64,000 nucleotides of DNA. It comes from Helicobacter pylori NQ4053 (GTDB lineage: Bacteria; Campylobacterota; Campylobacteria; Campylobacterales; Helicobacteraceae). Where the stretch lies: contig NZ_AKNV01000004.1 of the NCBI RefSeq assembly GCF_000274605.1, forward strand, positions 62,001 to 126,000, given 5' to 3'. Below, piece by piece: positions 49,269 to 60,966 of this stretch (within the stretch, counting starts at the first letter, position 1; each line of letters begins with the position of its first letter). The notes under the pieces were generated by a model, which made no database searches, was not told the DNA's origin, and worked only from the letters and a program-made list of their open reading frames with translations. The position numbers were made by a program, and so were the translations under genes.

Positions 49269-49589
49269 ATGAGTCACTATATTGAATTAACTGAAGAAAA
49301 TTTTGAAAGCACCATTAAAAAAGGGGTTGCGTTAGTGGATTTTTGGGCGCCATGGTGTGGTCCTTGTAAGATGCTATCCCCTGTGATTGATGAATTAGCT
49401 AGCGAATATGAAGGTAAGGCTAAGATTTGTAAAGTCAATACCGATGAGCAAGAAGAATTGAGCGCGAAATTTGGTATTAGAAGCATTCCTACGCTTTTAT
49501 TCACAAAAGATGGCGAAGTCGTTCATCAGTTGGTGGGCGTGCAAACTAAAGTTGCTTTAAAAGAGCAATTGAACAAACTTTTAGGCTAA
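49269..49589 (+). CDS. trxA: Thioredoxin
   Basis: 106 aa with WAPWCGPCK active site (WCGPC) and the cis-Pro loop RSIPTLLF. General cytoplasmic disulphide reductase; in this species it also feeds peroxiredoxin. Four bases before trxB. Confidence 0.97.
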   Translation: MSHYIELTEENFESTIKKGVALVDFWAPWCGPCKMLSPVIDELASEYEGKAKICKVNTDEQEELSAKFGIRSIPTLLFTKDGEVVHQLVGVQTKVALKEQLNKLLG

Positions 49590-49593
49590 TAGC

Positions 49594-50529
49594 ATGATAG
49601 ATTGCGCGATTATTGGAGGTGGTCCTGCAGGTTTGAGTGCGGGGCTTTATGCCACTAGAGGCGGTGTTAAAAACGCCGTTTTATTTGAGAAAGGAATGCC
49701 TGGAGGGCAAATCACTGGCAGTAGTGAGATTGAAAACTATCCGGGCGTTAAGGAAGTGGTGAGCGGGTTGGATTTCATGCAACCATGGCAGGAGCAGTGT
49801 TTCCGCTTTGGCTTAAAGCATGAGATGACCGCTGTTCAAAGGGTTTCTAAAAAAGACTCTCATTTTGTTATTTTGGCAGAAGATGGCAAGACTTTTGAAG
49901 CTAAGAGCGTGATTATCGCTACCGGTGGTAGTCCTAAACGCACAGGAATCAAGGGCGAGTCAGAATATTGGGGTAAAGGCGTTAGCACTTGCGCGACATG
50001 CGATGGCTTCTTTTACAAAAATAAGGAAGTAGCGGTGCTTGGCGGGGGCGATACCGCCGTAGAAGAGGCGATTTATTTAGCCAACATCTGCAAAAAAGTC
50101 TATCTTATCCACAGAAGAGATGGTTTTAGGTGTGCACCTATCACTTTAGAGCATGCTAAAAACAATGATAAGATTGAGTTTTTAACCCCTTATGTGGTAG
50201 AAGAAATCAAGGGCGATGCTTCTGGCGTGTCTTCTTTAAGCATTAAAAACACAGCCACTAATGAAACAAGAGAATTGGTCGTGCCGGGGTTTTTTATTTT
50301 TGTGGGTTATGATGTGAATAACGCCGTGTTGAAACAAGAAGATAACTCCATGCTATGCAAATGCGATGAATACGGATCTATTGTCGTGGATTTTTCCATG
50401 AAAACGAACGTTCAAGGCTTGTTTGCGGCAGGAGATATTCGCATTTTTGCCCCTAAACAAGTGGTTTGTGCTGCAAGCGATGGCGCTACGGCAGCCTTAA
50501 GTGTGATTTCTTATTTAGAACACCATTAA
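49594..50529 (+). CDS. trxB: Thioredoxin reductase
   Basis: Reduces thioredoxin with NADPH. FAD motif [14 protein letters not shown], redox-active CATCDG near 133-138, NADPH motif [15 protein letters not shown] and the final AAGDIR...[15 protein letters not shown]. 311 aa. A 12-bp terminator hairpin follows. Confidence 0.97.
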   Translation: MIDCAIIGGGPAGLSAGLYATRGGVKNAVLFEKGMPGGQITGSSEIENYPGVKEVVSGLDFMQPWQEQCFRFGLKHEMTAVQRVSKKDSHFVILAEDGKTFEAKSVIIATGGSPKRTGIKGESEYWGKGVSTCATCDGFFYKNKEVAVLGGGDTAVEEAIYLANICKKVYLIHRRDGFRCAPITLEHAKNNDKIEFLTPYVVEEIKGDASGVSSLSIKNTATNETRELVVPGFFIFVGYDVNNAVLKQEDNSMLCKCDEYGSIVVDFSMKTNVQGLFAAGDIRIFAPKQVVCAASDGATAALSVISYLEHH

Positions 50530-50537
50530 AATTATAG

Positions 50538-50566
50538 CTTATAACCCTAGATTTTAGGGTTATAAG
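50538..50566 (+). terminator. Terminator after trxB
   Basis: Perfect 12-bp stem CTTATAACCCTA / TAGGGTTATAAG with a 5-base loop, 8 bases after the trxB stop. The 130 bases between it and the repeat at 50701 hold nothing else I can name. Confidence 0.7.
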
Positions 50567-50700
50567 TTCTCGCTTCAAACATTCATTGGATCTTCAAAAC
50601 TTGTAAGGTATTTTAGGTTTTGTTATTTTAATCTTATTTTAGCCACAATGTCATTTCGTTCTCTTGCTTTGTTTTAATTAAATATTGATCACAAAATTTA

Positions 50701-50885
50701 AAAACGCTCAAAACATTTTTTACAATCAATATAATAAAAGAACTTGTTTGATCAGAAAAGCGCTCCTTAGGGGGTTGTGGGGATTTAGTTGGGGGTTGTA
50801 GGGAGGAGAACTATTTTAATACCCCCTATTCTCTTAAAAGTTTTATTGTAAAACAGAGCTTAAAACGATATACTCTATTAAAAAT
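50701..50885 (+). repeat. Dispersed intergenic element, long copy A
   Basis: Contains in order CATTTTTTACAATCAAT, TATAATAAAAGAACTTG, CGCTCCTTAGGGGGTTGTGG, GGGGGTTGTAGGGAGGA, TACCCCCTATTCTCTTAAAA and GTAAAAC...TTAAAACGATA. The same blocks in the same order occur at 60756-60966, and the right half at 52430-52512. TATACT at 50869-50874 is a likely -10 for the next gene. Confidence 0.6.
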
Positions 50886-50901
50886 TATGGGAGTTTAAGC
50901 T

Positions 50902-51714
50902 TTGCATGTTTTTATCATTTCTTTAAATCAAAAAGTGTGCGATACATTTGGTTTGGTTTTTAGAGACACCACGACTTTACTCAATAGCATCAATGCCACC
51001 CACCACCAAGCGCAAATTTTTGATGCGATTTATTCTAAAACTTTTGAAGGCGGGTTGCACCCCTTAGTGAAAAAGCATTTACACCCTTATTTCATCACGA
51101 AAAATATCAAAGACATGGGGATTACAACCAATCTCATCAGTGAGGTTTCTAAGTTTTATTACGCTTTAAAATACCATGCGAAGTTTATGAGCTTGGGGGA
51201 GCTTGGGTGCTATGCGAGTCATTATTCCTTGTGGGAAAAATGCATAGAACTCAATGAAGCGATCTGTATTTTAGAAGACGATATAACCTTGAAAGAGGAT
51301 TTTAAAGAGGGCTTAGATTTTTTAGAAAAACACATCCAAGAGTTAGGTTATATCCGCTTGATGCATTTATTGTATGATGCCAGTGTGAAAAGTGAGCCAT
51401 TGAGCCATAAAAACTACGAGATACAAGAGCGTGTGGGGATCATTAAAGCTTATAGTCATGGGGTGGGGACTCAAGGCTATGTGATCACGCCCAAGATTGC
51501 CAAAGTTTTTTTGAAACACAGCCGAAAATGGGTTGTTCCTGTGGATACGATAATGGACGCTACTTTTATCCATGGCGTGAAAAATCTGGTGTTGCAACCT
51601 TTTGTGATCGCTGATGATGAGCAAATCTCTACGATAGCGCGAAAAGAAGAACCTTATAGCCCTAAAATCGCCTTAATGAGAGAACTCCATTTTAAATATT
51701 TGAAATATTGGTAG
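50902..51714 (+). CDS. Family 25 glycosyltransferase, LPS biosynthesis
   Basis: 270 aa, TTG start with GGGAG 8 bases upstream. GT25 motifs as in the 31.7-kb paralogue: FIISLNQKVCDTF, LGELGCYASHYSLW, ICILEDDI and GTQGYVITPKIAKVFL. Position matches HP0826, reported as a beta-1,4-galactosyltransferase for Lewis antigen backbone; that activity is taken from memory. A 43-bp stretch is identical to the paralogue. Confidence 0.85.
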   Translation: MHVFIISLNQKVCDTFGLVFRDTTTLLNSINATHHQAQIFDAIYSKTFEGGLHPLVKKHLHPYFITKNIKDMGITTNLISEVSKFYYALKYHAKFMSLGELGCYASHYSLWEKCIELNEAICILEDDITLKEDFKEGLDFLEKHIQELGYIRLMHLLYDASVKSEPLSHKNYEIQERVGIIKAYSHGVGTQGYVITPKIAKVFLKHSRKWVVPVDTIMDATFIHGVKNLVLQPFVIADDEQISTIARKEEPYSPKIALMRELHFKYLKYW

Positions 51715-51860
51715 TTTGTATGACTCATAATAAAATTGTAAAAAATACTAAAGAGCGTTTTAAAGCTTTAGTTGTCCCTATTTGATTGGAATAATTTAAT
51801 TAAAATAAGACTGATTTTTAATCGCTTTTAAAAATGGATTACAATCTTTAAATGGATTTC

Positions 51861-51882
51861 AAAAGAGTTTGTAGCCTCTTTT
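51861..51882 (+). terminator. Possible terminator after the glycosyltransferase
   Basis: AAAAGAG / CTCTTTT stem with an 8-base loop. Confidence 0.3.
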
Positions 51883-51927
51883 AGCTTCTATGCGCAATCT
51901 AAATAAGACGCATTAAAAGAATGAAAC

Positions 51928-51960
51928 GCATTAGAAAATTATTTTCTAATTTTCTAATGC
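51928..51960. terminator. Bidirectional terminator between convergent genes
   Basis: Perfect 12-bp stem GCATTAGAAAAT / ATTTTCTAATGC with a 9-base loop, 8 bases from the stop of the minus-strand RNA-binding protein gene. Confidence 0.65.
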
Positions 51961-51967
51961 TTTAAGA

Positions 51968-52216
51968 TTAAGACTTTTTAGGATTAGCTTCGGTTACCCT
52001 AATCGTTCTGCCCATAAAATCCGTATTATCCAATTTAGCAATCGCTTCACTAACGCCCTCTTCTTGCATCTCTACAAAGCCAAAACCTTTAGGTTTCTTC
52101 GTTTCTCTGTCATAAATCAGCTTGACATTAAAAACTTTGCCAAATTGACTGAAAAGCTCCTTGACTTGCTCGCTGGTAGCGCTATAAACCAAATTCCCTA
52201 CATAAATGTTTTTCAA
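51968..52216 (-). CDS. Single-RRM RNA-binding protein
   Basis: 82 aa made of one RRM: RNP2 IYVGNL at the N-terminus and RNP1 KGFGFVEM about 40 residues later. Small RRM proteins of this kind are found in cyanobacteria and epsilon-proteobacteria and are often cold- or stress-related. TTG start after GGAGA. H. pylori lacks Hfq, so such a protein may serve in RNA metabolism; that is inference. Position matches HP0827. Confidence 0.9.
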   Translation of the reverse strand: MKNIYVGNLVYSATSEQVKELFSQFGKVFNVKLIYDRETKKPKGFGFVEMQEEGVSEAIAKLDNTDFMGRTIRVTEANPKKS

Positions 52217-52429
52217 GATAAAATTCTCCGGTAAAAAAATGACAACATACCCATAAGAATATGAAAAAGTTATAAAAAAGTAACACTTCTAAAACCCAAA
52301 CACATCCAAAACAGAAGTATGGTGGATTTTATCTAATGATTGCTTAAAAAATTATAAAAGCTATTAAAATTGGGTATTGATAATAAAATAGAACTTACAC
52401 AAGCAAATTTTAAAAAGCGTTATCAAAGA

Positions 52430-52512
52430 ATAAGGGGAACATGGTTTCAAAACCACCCCCCTATCCTTTTAAAAGCTTTACCATAAAACAAAGTTTAAAA
52501 CACCATATCAAA
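52430..52512 (+). repeat. Dispersed intergenic element, right half (copy B)
   Basis: AAGGGGAACATGG, CACCCCCCTATCCTTTTAAAAG, CTTTACCATAAAACAAAG, TTTAAAACACCATA: the same blocks as the right halves of the 50.7 and 60.8 kb copies. Here it sits between the atpB stop and the rbp start. The other 200 bases of this gap hold nothing clear. Confidence 0.5.
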
Positions 52513-52532
52513 GCCAAACAAGAACGCTTTAT

Positions 52533-53213
52533 TTAATGCCCTTCATCGGTTAAAACAGCCCCTGCCAGATACACATAAGTGAGAATCATAAAAACAAAAG
52601 CTTGTAAAATCCCCATAAAAAACAAAACCATAAAGGGTGCTACAGGAACCGCCCAAGGCACTAATAAAAGCATGATGAGTAAGAACATGTCATCGCCCTT
52701 GATATTCCCAAACAAACGAAACGATAAAGACACGATCCTAGAAAAATGCGAGATGATCTCAATAGGGAACATGAAAGGGGCGAGCCATTTCACAGGGCCT
52801 GCAAAATGAGCGAAATACTTAAAAAAGCCCTGCACTCTAATGCCTTCAAAATGGTAATAAAAAAACACAATCAGCGCTAAAACCAGCGTAAAACTCCAGC
52901 TAGCTGTAGGGGATTCAAAACCAGGAATGATGCCTATCATGTTAGAAAAAAAGACATACAAAGCGATCGTGCCAGCTAGTGGGAAGTATTTGCGGGCTAA
53001 TTCTTCGCCTATAATATCCTTAGCCACGCTCAAAATCGCGCTAATGATGCTCTCATACACATTCTGCAAACCCATAGGCACCATCTGCATTTTGCGCGAC
53101 GCGCCAAGCGAAATGAAAAACATCAAAACCGCTGTCAAAACGACAAAAAACCCGGTGATAAAATCATGATTGGAGCTAAAAAAATTAGCAATAGTAAATA
53201 CTCTGTGTTCCAT
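52533..53213 (-). CDS. atpB: ATP synthase F0 subunit a
   Basis: Proton half-channel subunit of ATP synthase. Several membrane helices, the essential Arg in [14 protein letters not shown] and the C-terminal [16 protein letters not shown]. 226 aa. It is separate from the other atp genes, none of which are in the window. Confidence 0.96.
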   Translation of the reverse strand: MEHRVFTIANFFSSNHDFITGFFVVLTAVLMFFISLGASRKMQMVPMGLQNVYESIISAILSVAKDIIGEELARKYFPLAGTIALYVFFSNMIGIIPGFESPTASWSFTLVLALIVFFYYHFEGIRVQGFFKYFAHFAGPVKWLAPFMFPIEIISHFSRIVSLSFRLFGNIKGDDMFLLIMLLLVPWAVPVAPFMVLFFMGILQAFVFMILTYVYLAGAVLTDEGH

Positions 53214-53334
53214 GAAAAAGTTTCTCTAAGCCTTATTGAAAATTTCCTTAATTGTAGCAATTAAGTTTTAAAAACTCATTAAATCAAGCTTTTTAACGAG
53301 TTTTCTAACGATTTGTCTTGTTTTCTTTTACAAT

Positions 53335-54783
<1,449 letters not shown>

Positions 54784-54789
54784 CTATCC

Positions 54790-56151
54790 TTAATCTAATT
54801 TTAAATCCAATTCTTGCTCTAAAGCGTAAGAAACGTCTAAAAGGCTTTGTTCATCAAAAGCCTTAGCAATGAATTGCATCCCTATGGGCAAGCCTAAAGG
54901 ATCTTTAGCGACCGGCAAGGAAAGAGCCGGCAAACCGCTCAAATTCGCCCCAATCGTGTAAATATCGCTCAAATACATTTCTAAAGGGCTTGCATGGTAA
55001 TTGAATAAATGAGCGCTCGTAGGGGCTACAGGGGTGAAAATCAAATCCACTTCTTCAAAAATCTTGTTGTATTGCTCTTTAATTATCAAACGCATTTGCT
55101 GGGCTTTCAAATAATAAGCGTCATAATACCCACTGCTTAAGACAAAATTCCCTAACATGATGCGCCGTTTCACCTCATCGCCAAAACCTTCACTGCGGCT
55201 TTTGAGATACAATTCTTTCAAATCTTTAATATTTTGAGCCCTCCTCCCATAACGCACCCCATCAAATCTGGCCAGATTCGAGCTCGCTTCAGCCATGCTG
55301 ATAATATAATAGATAGAGATTTGATAATGCGAATCTAGCATCTTTTTTTCCACAATCTCATGCCCCATTTCTTTCAAGGCTTTAAGGGTGTTTTCATAAG
55401 CGAGTTGCACTTCATTGCTCGCGTCTTTAATGTGATCCCTTAAGATAGCAATCTTAAAGCGTTTGTCTCTGTTAAGGTTTTTAAAGGTTTGCGTGGGTTT
55501 GAGATTCGCACTCGTGGAATCCTTGCTATCATACCCACTAATTGCGTCAAATAAAATAGAAGCGTCTTCTACATTTTGCGTGATAGGCCCGATTTGATCA
55601 AAACTAGAACAATACGCGATCAAACCATAACGGCTCACCCTCCCATAAGTGGGCTTTAACCCCACGCACCCGCAATAGCTCGCCGGTTGCCTGATAGATC
55701 CGCCCGTATCGCTCCCTAAAGCCGCCACCGCTAAGCCCCCAGCTACCGCTGCCGCACTCCCTCCGCTGCTCCCTCCAGGCACTCTGTTTTTATCTCGTGG
55801 GTTTTTAGTGATCCCATAACAACTAGACTCTGTGGTGCTTCCCATCGCAAACTCGTCCATGTTAGAAAGCCCAAACCCTGCCATGCTGTTTTGGTGCAAA
55901 TTTTCCATCACGCTCGCATGATAAGGGGCGACATAGCCTTCTAAAATCTTACTGGAGCAAGTGATTTCCCACCCCTTAACGCTGATATTGTCTTTAATGA
56001 GAATTGGCACCCCCTTAGCGCTAGCGCCATTAAGGCTAGGGGCTTTAATGTAAGCGTTCAAATCTGAAGCTCTAACCTTAGCGTCAATTTCGTTTTTAAG
56101 GGTTTCTAATTCATCTTGGGATAAAGAAAGGGCTTGTTTTAAAGTGATCAT
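54790..56151 (-). CDS. gatA: Aspartyl/glutamyl-tRNA amidotransferase subunit A
   Basis: Amidase subunit of GatCAB, which this species needs because it lacks asparaginyl- and glutaminyl-tRNA synthetases. Catalytic triad region: ILIKDNI (Lys), [14 protein letters not shown] and [12 protein letters not shown] (Ser). 453 aa. AAGG before ATG. Confidence 0.97.
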   Translation of the reverse strand: MITLKQALSLSQDELETLKNEIDAKVRASDLNAYIKAPSLNGASAKGVPILIKDNISVKGWEITCSSKILEGYVAPYHASVMENLHQNSMAGFGLSNMDEFAMGSTTESSCYGITKNPRDKNRVPGGSSGGSAAAVAGGLAVAALGSDTGGSIRQPASYCGCVGLKPTYGRVSRYGLIAYCSSFDQIGPITQNVEDASILFDAISGYDSKDSTSANLKPTQTFKNLNRDKRFKIAILRDHIKDASNEVQLAYENTLKALKEMGHEIVEKKMLDSHYQISIYYIISMAEASSNLARFDGVRYGRRAQNIKDLKELYLKSRSEGFGDEVKRRIMLGNFVLSSGYYDAYYLKAQQMRLIIKEQYNKIFEEVDLIFTPVAPTSAHLFNYHASPLEMYLSDIYTIGANLSGLPALSLPVAKDPLGLPIGMQFIAKAFDEQSLLDVSYALEQELDLKLD

Positions 56152-56208
56152 GTTTTAGCCTTACAAAAAATTTAATGGTAGTTTAACATGCTTACATATA
56201 AAACGAGC

Positions 56209-56799
56209 TTATAAGAGCGTTTTTAAAAAGCGTTCAACTTGCTTATTCAAATCTTTTAAACTAGAGCTGTTGTCTATAACATAATCGCTCATGGCACGTT
56301 TTTGCTCTATATCCATTTGACAAGCTAAGCGTTGCAAAATTTCAGATTCTTTGAGTTTGTCTCGCTCTAAAAGGCGCTCAATTTGTAAAACCCTAGGTGC
56401 ATAGATTAACACCACCTTACTCACAGGATAGCGTTTTTTACCCCCCACTTCAAAAAACAAAGGGATGTCTAAAAAATACGCTTGATGATTTTTTTCTAAT
56501 TCATAAGCTTTTTTAAGCATGCGTTCACGGATTAAGGGGTGTAAAAAATCCTCTAGCCATTTTAGTTTATTAGGGTCTTTAAACACGATCGCGCCAAGTT
56601 TTTTCCTGTTAAGAATATCTTTTTCTAAAATCTCTGATCCAAAATGTTGGGCGATTTTAAACCGGTGCTCTTGCAATAATTGATGAGCGATCTTATCCGC
56701 ATCTAAAATTTCATAGCCTTGCGATTCCAATATTTTAATGGTGGTGCTTTTACCGGTGCCTATCCCCCCTGTGAGAGCGATAGCGTTTTTTAAGATCAT
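56209..56799 (-). CDS. coaE: Dephospho-CoA kinase
   Basis: Last step of CoA synthesis. P-loop GGIGTGKST, then LDADKIAHQLL and DIPLFFEVG. 196 aa. One base from the speE stop, so coupled. Confidence 0.95.
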   Translation of the reverse strand: MILKNAIALTGGIGTGKSTTIKILESQGYEILDADKIAHQLLQEHRFKIAQHFGSEILEKDILNRKKLGAIVFKDPNKLKWLEDFLHPLIRERMLKKAYELEKNHQAYFLDIPLFFEVGGKKRYPVSKVVLIYAPRVLQIERLLERDKLKESEILQRLACQMDIEQKRAMSDYVIDNSSSLKDLNKQVERFLKTLL

Positions 56800-56800
56800 T

Positions 56801-57589
56801 TTAAGATTTGATATTGTCTTTAAAGACTTCTTGTAAATTTTTAGGCAAAGCGAATGCGGCCCTATGAATGTCTTCGTTATAGTATCTCACGCTTTTTAGC
56901 GCTTCTATTTTTGGCGTCATTAGATCTTTTAAGGGGTGGGTTTTAAAAGAAGCGTAAATATAACCCTTATTGCTCAAAATCCTTAAAGGCGCTACAAAAG
57001 GCATGGCAACAGCAAAAAAGTCGCCCAAGTTTTTAAGGGCGTTTTGCATGCTCACATGCTCTAATAACGGGTGTTTGGCTACCGAAATAAACACCCCATC
57101 TTCTTTAAGCATTCTTTTTAAACCATCCACTTTATGAATATCCGGCTCTTGCAAGCAGAGAATCAAATCGTATTTTTTAATGTCTAAATCTAAGAGTTGT
57201 TTAGCGTGCGTGAAATTCTTGTTGTTTTTCACTTCATGGAAATGGGGGAAAAAACTAATGAAGCTATCCAAAATCTTTTCATCCGCTTGCACAAAATCTA
57301 TATGCGTGTCGTATTTAAAAAGCTGGTGGGCTAATTCCAAATCAAACCCATCCACAATCAAAACTTCTTTAAGCTCTTTCTTGGTGCAACCCCCCATATG
57401 AGCGAGCAACTCGCTTTCAATATGCAAAAAATTCTTGAATAATAATTGGCGGTTAAGCATTGCAATTTCACCAAAATCCTTAGATTTAAAAATCTCTAAG
57501 ATATTATGCTCGCTTCTAACATCTAATAATTTCGCTTCTATGGTGTATTCTTTACGCAAATACGGCGTGATTTCTTGGGTGATCCACAT
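56801..57589 (-). CDS. speE: Spermidine synthase homologue
   Basis: Aminopropyltransferase fold. Residues 30-100 hold [28 protein letters not shown] and [12 protein letters not shown] in place of the usual DE-rich acidic motif, a divergence known for the H. pylori enzyme. The ATG at 57589 (262 aa) is chosen since AAGGA lies 6 bases upstream; the ATG two codons earlier is too close. Confidence 0.9.
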   Translation of the reverse strand: MWITQEITPYLRKEYTIEAKLLDVRSEHNILEIFKSKDFGEIAMLNRQLLFKNFLHIESELLAHMGGCTKKELKEVLIVDGFDLELAHQLFKYDTHIDFVQADEKILDSFISFFPHFHEVKNNKNFTHAKQLLDLDIKKYDLILCLQEPDIHKVDGLKRMLKEDGVFISVAKHPLLEHVSMQNALKNLGDFFAVAMPFVAPLRILSNKGYIYASFKTHPLKDLMTPKIEALKSVRYYNEDIHRAAFALPKNLQEVFKDNIKS

Positions 57590-57675
57590 AAACATTCCTT
57601 ACTTTTTAACAATATCCATGCCTTTGAAACGCTAACATGCTACCCAAAAAAATCTAAATTGTCGTAATAAACGCC

Positions 57676-58554
57676 CTAACTTTGGCATTCTAAAAAAAGT
57701 TCCGTATCGCTCTTAAAGCGCTCTTTTTTAAAATCCAAATCAATACTGATGGCTTTATGCTGGCTGTCTAATTTATCGGTTGAATGCTTTTTTAACACCA
57801 TTTGACACTTTGAAACCTCAATGGCGTCTAAAGCCTTATTCTCTATCGTATAAACATTATCGCTCTTTTTTTCTAACAAAAACGATTCATAAAAAGGCCT
57901 TAAACTCAAATCGCTGTCATTGGTGGTATAAACATACGAAGAAATCTTGCCCTTAAATTGCGCGATTTGCGTTTTAGTGTCATTAAAAGTGAAAGTTTGG
58001 ATCTGGCGATCTTTATCATTTTGATCTTTTAAAAAACGCTTCAAGGCTTTGGATTTGATTTCTATCAACCATTGATCCCCTTCTTTACTCATGATAATAT
58101 CCCCGTTTTTTAGGGGGTAGAAATTTTGTTGGGAATATTCAATGAGTTTTGGATTTTTGGCTTTTCTTTTCGGTTTGTAAAGGAACGGGTTTTTTGTATC
58201 GTTATTGGCAGTGTTGTTATGGGGATCACTTGGGTATAAGGGCGGGTTTTTTTCATTATTATCGCTTGGCTCATTCAATAAAATCACAGAAGTTTCAGGG
58301 TTAAAAGAATTGTCTTCATCTTTAGTCAGTTGAAAAAAAGCGTTTCTTTCCTCTATAGGCTGATACACCATGTTTTGTAAAAAAATCGTTTCGCTAAAGA
58401 CTTCATAATCCGAATCCACATAGCTAGGGCGTTGAGAGCCGTCATTTTCTTGTTCTTGGGCTTTTTTTTGCAATTTAATAAACCTCTCTTGCGAGCAAGC
58501 TAAAAAGCATATTAAAATCATTATTACCACGCCTATTTTTTTGACTAAAAACAA
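57676..58554 (-). CDS. Lipoprotein of unknown function
   Basis: 292 aa with lipobox FLACS (Cys near 20). Mature part starts with charged and low-complexity sequence (Asn/Asp/Pro-rich around 95-125, KPKRKAKNPK), then a soluble domain with KNGDIIMSKEGDQWLIEIKSK, probably beta-rich. No family recognised; matches HP0833. Divergent from der. Confidence 0.8.
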   Translation of the reverse strand: MFLVKKIGVVIMILICFLACSQERFIKLQKKAQEQENDGSQRPSYVDSDYEVFSETIFLQNMVYQPIEERNAFFQLTKDEDNSFNPETSVILLNEPSDNNEKNPPLYPSDPHNNTANNDTKNPFLYKPKRKAKNPKLIEYSQQNFYPLKNGDIIMSKEGDQWLIEIKSKALKRFLKDQNDKDRQIQTFTFNDTKTQIAQFKGKISSYVYTTNDSDLSLRPFYESFLLEKKSDNVYTIENKALDAIEVSKCQMVLKKHSTDKLDSQHKAISIDLDFKKERFKSDTELFLECQS

Positions 58555-58584
58555 TACTAGACCCTTATTTAAGCTTTAAATAAC

Positions 58585-58590
58585 TATAAT
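58585..58590 (+). promoter_or_regulatory. -10 box of der
   Basis: TATAAT, 40 bases upstream of the der ATG in the divergent gap. Confidence 0.5.
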
Positions 58591-58630
58591 ATTGTAATCT
58601 AATTTTGATTAAATTGAAGCGATAAAAAAG

Positions 58631-60019
58631 ATGAATACAAGCTATAAAACTTTAAAAACCATTGCGATTTTAGGCCAACCTAATGTGGGGAAAAGCTCGT
58701 TATTTAACCGCTTAGCTAGAGAAAGGATCGCTATCACTTCAGATTTTGCAGGCACTACACGAGACATTAATAAACGAAAAATCGCATTGAATGGCCATGA
58801 AGTGGAGCTATTAGACACAGGAGGCATGGCTAAAGACACTCTTTTGTCTAAAGAAATCAAAGCCCTTAATTTAAAAGCCGCTCAAATGAGCGATTTGATT
58901 TTGTATGTTGTGGATGGCAAGTCTATCCCTAGCGATGAAGATCTTAAGCTTTTTAGAGAAGTTTTTAAGATCAACCCTAACTGCTTTTTAGTGATCAATA
59001 AAATTGATAACGACAAAGAAAAAGAGCGAGCTTATGCGTTTTCTTCTTTTGGCATTCCCAAGAGTTTTAACATCTCCGTTTCGCACAATAGGGGCATTAG
59101 CGCATTAATTGATGCGGTATTGAACGCGCTGAATTTAAACCAAATCATGGAGCAAGATTTAGATGCGGATATTTTAGAAAGCTTAGAAACCCCTAATAAC
59201 GCTTTAGAAGAAACTAAAGAAGAAGAGATCATTCAAGTAGGCATCATTGGGAGGGTGAATGTGGGCAAAAGCTCGCTCTTAAACGCGCTCACGAAAAAAG
59301 AAAGGAGCCTTGTTTCTAGCGTGGCTGGCACGACCATTGACCCCATAGATGAAACCATTCTAATAGGCGATCAAAAAATCTGCTTTGTGGATACCGCTGG
59401 CATCAGGCATAGGGGTAAAATTTTAGGCATTGAAAAATACGCGCTAGAACGCACGCAAAAAGCCTTAGAAAAATCCCACATCGCGCTTTTAGTTTTAGAC
59501 GTGAGCGCTCCTTTTGTGGAATTGGACGAAAAGATCAGCTCTTTAGCGGATAAACACTCTTTAGGCATCATTCTTATTTTAAACAAATGGGACATCCGCT
59601 ACGCCCCTTATGAAGAGATCATGGCAACCTTAAAAAGGAAATTCCGCTTTTTAGAATACGCCCCTGTGATCACAACCAGCTGCTTAAAAGCGCGCCATAT
59701 AGATGAAATCAAGCATAAAATCATAGAAGTCTATGAGTGTTTTTCCAAACGCATTCCCACGAGTTTGCTCAATAGCGTGATTTCTCAAGCCACCCAAAAA
59801 CACCCCTTGCCAAGCGATGGCGGGAAATTAGTGAAAGTGTATTACGCCACGCAATTTGCCACCAAACCCCCTCAAATCTCTCTTATCATGAATCGCCCTA
59901 AAGCCTTGCATTTCAGTTACAAACGCTATTTGATCAACACCTTAAGGAAAGAATTTAATTTTTTAGGCACGCCTTTAATCCTTAACGCTAAAGATAAAAA
60001 GAGCGTCCAACAAAATTAA
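58631..60019 (+). CDS. der: Ribosome-assembly GTPase Der (EngA)
   Basis: Tandem-GTPase needed for 50S maturation. First G domain [17 protein letters not shown]; second [18 protein letters not shown]-terminal KH-like domain ([15 protein letters not shown]). 462 aa, complete. Confidence 0.97.
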   Translation: MNTSYKTLKTIAILGQPNVGKSSLFNRLARERIAITSDFAGTTRDINKRKIALNGHEVELLDTGGMAKDTLLSKEIKALNLKAAQMSDLILYVVDGKSIPSDEDLKLFREVFKINPNCFLVINKIDNDKEKERAYAFSSFGIPKSFNISVSHNRGISALIDAVLNALNLNQIMEQDLDADILESLETPNNALEETKEEEIIQVGIIGRVNVGKSSLLNALTKKERSLVSSVAGTTIDPIDETILIGDQKICFVDTAGIRHRGKILGIEKYALERTQKALEKSHIALLVLDVSAPFVELDEKISSLADKHSLGIILILNKWDIRYAPYEEIMATLKRKFRFLEYAPVITTSCLKARHIDEIKHKIIEVYECFSKRIPTSLLNSVISQATQKHPLPSDGGKLVKVYYATQFATKPPQISLIMNRPKALHFSYKRYLINTLRKEFNFLGTPLILNAKDKKSVQQN

Positions 60020-60082
60020 ATTTTTTATGCATTAAACCCCCTTAAAAAAGCGTTTTTGCTTGATTTATCTTTAGGATTTGAT

Positions 60083-60088
60083 TATAAT
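60083..60088 (+). promoter_or_regulatory. -10 box of hup
   Basis: TATAAT giving a predicted leader of about 65 bases before the hup ATG. Confidence 0.5.
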
Positions 60089-60159
60089 TACCGCTCAATC
60101 AGTCAGGCTAAGCACTAAATCGCTTGGTTTTAGCATCTATTAGAAAAGGGGTTATCCAC

Positions 60160-60444
60160 ATGAACAAAGCGGAATTTATTGATTTGGTTAAAGAAGCGGG
60201 TAAATACAACAGCAAAAGAGAAGCCGAAGAAGCGATCAGTGCCTTTACTCTAGCGGTACAAACAGCTTTAAGCAAGGGTGAAAGCGTGGAGTTGGTTGGT
60301 TTTGGTAAATTTGAAACCGCAGAGCAAAAAGGCAAAGAAGGTAAAGTGCCAGGAAGCGATAAAACTTATAAAACCGAAGACAAACGAGTACCTAAATTCA
60401 AACCCGGCAAAATCCTTAAACAAAAAGTTGAAGAAGGCAAGTAA
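60160..60444 (+). CDS. hup: DNA-binding protein HU
   Basis: Nucleoid-associated DNA-bending protein; in this species important for acid stress. 94 aa: MNKAEFIDLVKE, KGESVELVGFGKFE and the arm segment ending FKPGKILKQKVE. I choose ATG at 60160 after AAGGGG rather than 12 codons earlier. The arm has the sequence VPGSDKTYKTEDKRVPKF, slightly unusual at the tip. Confidence 0.95.
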   Translation: MNKAEFIDLVKEAGKYNSKREAEEAISAFTLAVQTALSKGESVELVGFGKFETAEQKGKEGKVPGSDKTYKTEDKRVPKFKPGKILKQKVEEGK

Positions 60445-60504
60445 TTCTGATCCACTCAGCAAGGGGCTTATCAGTTGGTAAGTTTCTTGCTTGCTTAATA
60501 AAAT

Positions 60505-60581
60505 GTCCTTGTAGCTCAGCTGGATAGAGCGTATGATTCCTAATCGTAAGGTCGTGGGTTCGAATCCCGCCAAGGACACCA
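60505..60581 (+). tRNA. tRNA-Arg (anticodon CCU)
   Basis: Acceptor GTCCTTG pairs with CAAGGAC; D-arm GCTCAGCTGGATAGAGC; anticodon stem TATGA / TCGTA with loop TTCCTAA (anticodon CCT at 60539-60541, reads AGG); T-arm GTGGGTTCGAATCCCGC; encoded CCA at 60579-60581. 77 bases. Confidence 0.97.
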
Positions 60582-60755
60582 TTCGCACTATTTCTACTAC
60601 CATAGGGATTTAAAATAGTCGTTGTTTGTGTTTTTGATGAAAAAGGTTGGTAATTAAAAGAACTTAAAAACTCTTTTTGAATCATTTTAAAAATTTAACC
60701 TTATCCTTAAAAAGCACTCAAAAAAATATTTTATTTTTCATCTTATTTAAAAAAT

Positions 60756-60966
60756 ATTCAAAGCATTTTTTACAATTAAAAAGCTTGCGAAAAGCAAGCG
60801 ATAACCTCTATAAAAACGCTCTTTAAGGGGTTTTTAGTTGTGGGTTGTAGGGGAGGATTTTTCAAAATGCCCCCTATCCTATTAAGAAAATGGGTTTAAA
60901 AATCAAACTTAAAAAATGAGTTTTATCGTAAAATAAAACCTCAAAACGATACAATCAAGCCATTAA
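60756..60966 (+). repeat. Dispersed intergenic element, long copy C
   Basis: GCATTTTTTACAATTAAAAA, a hairpin GCTTGC-GAAAA-GCAAGC (60783-60799), CGCTCTTTAAGGGG, GTGGGTTGTAGGGGAGGA, TGCCCCCTATCCTATTAAGA, GTTTTATCGTAAAA and CTCAAAACGATA: same blocks and order as copy A. It fills most of the 565-base gap between the tRNA and the next gene; nothing else is supported at 60582-60755 or 60967-61110. Confidence 0.6.

Noticed and set aside
60268-60685. Minus-strand ORFs across hup and the tRNA containing FEPTTLRLGIIRS
   Set aside because: The phrase is the antisense translation of the tRNA-Arg gene, a classic spurious peptide; the rest is shadow of hup.
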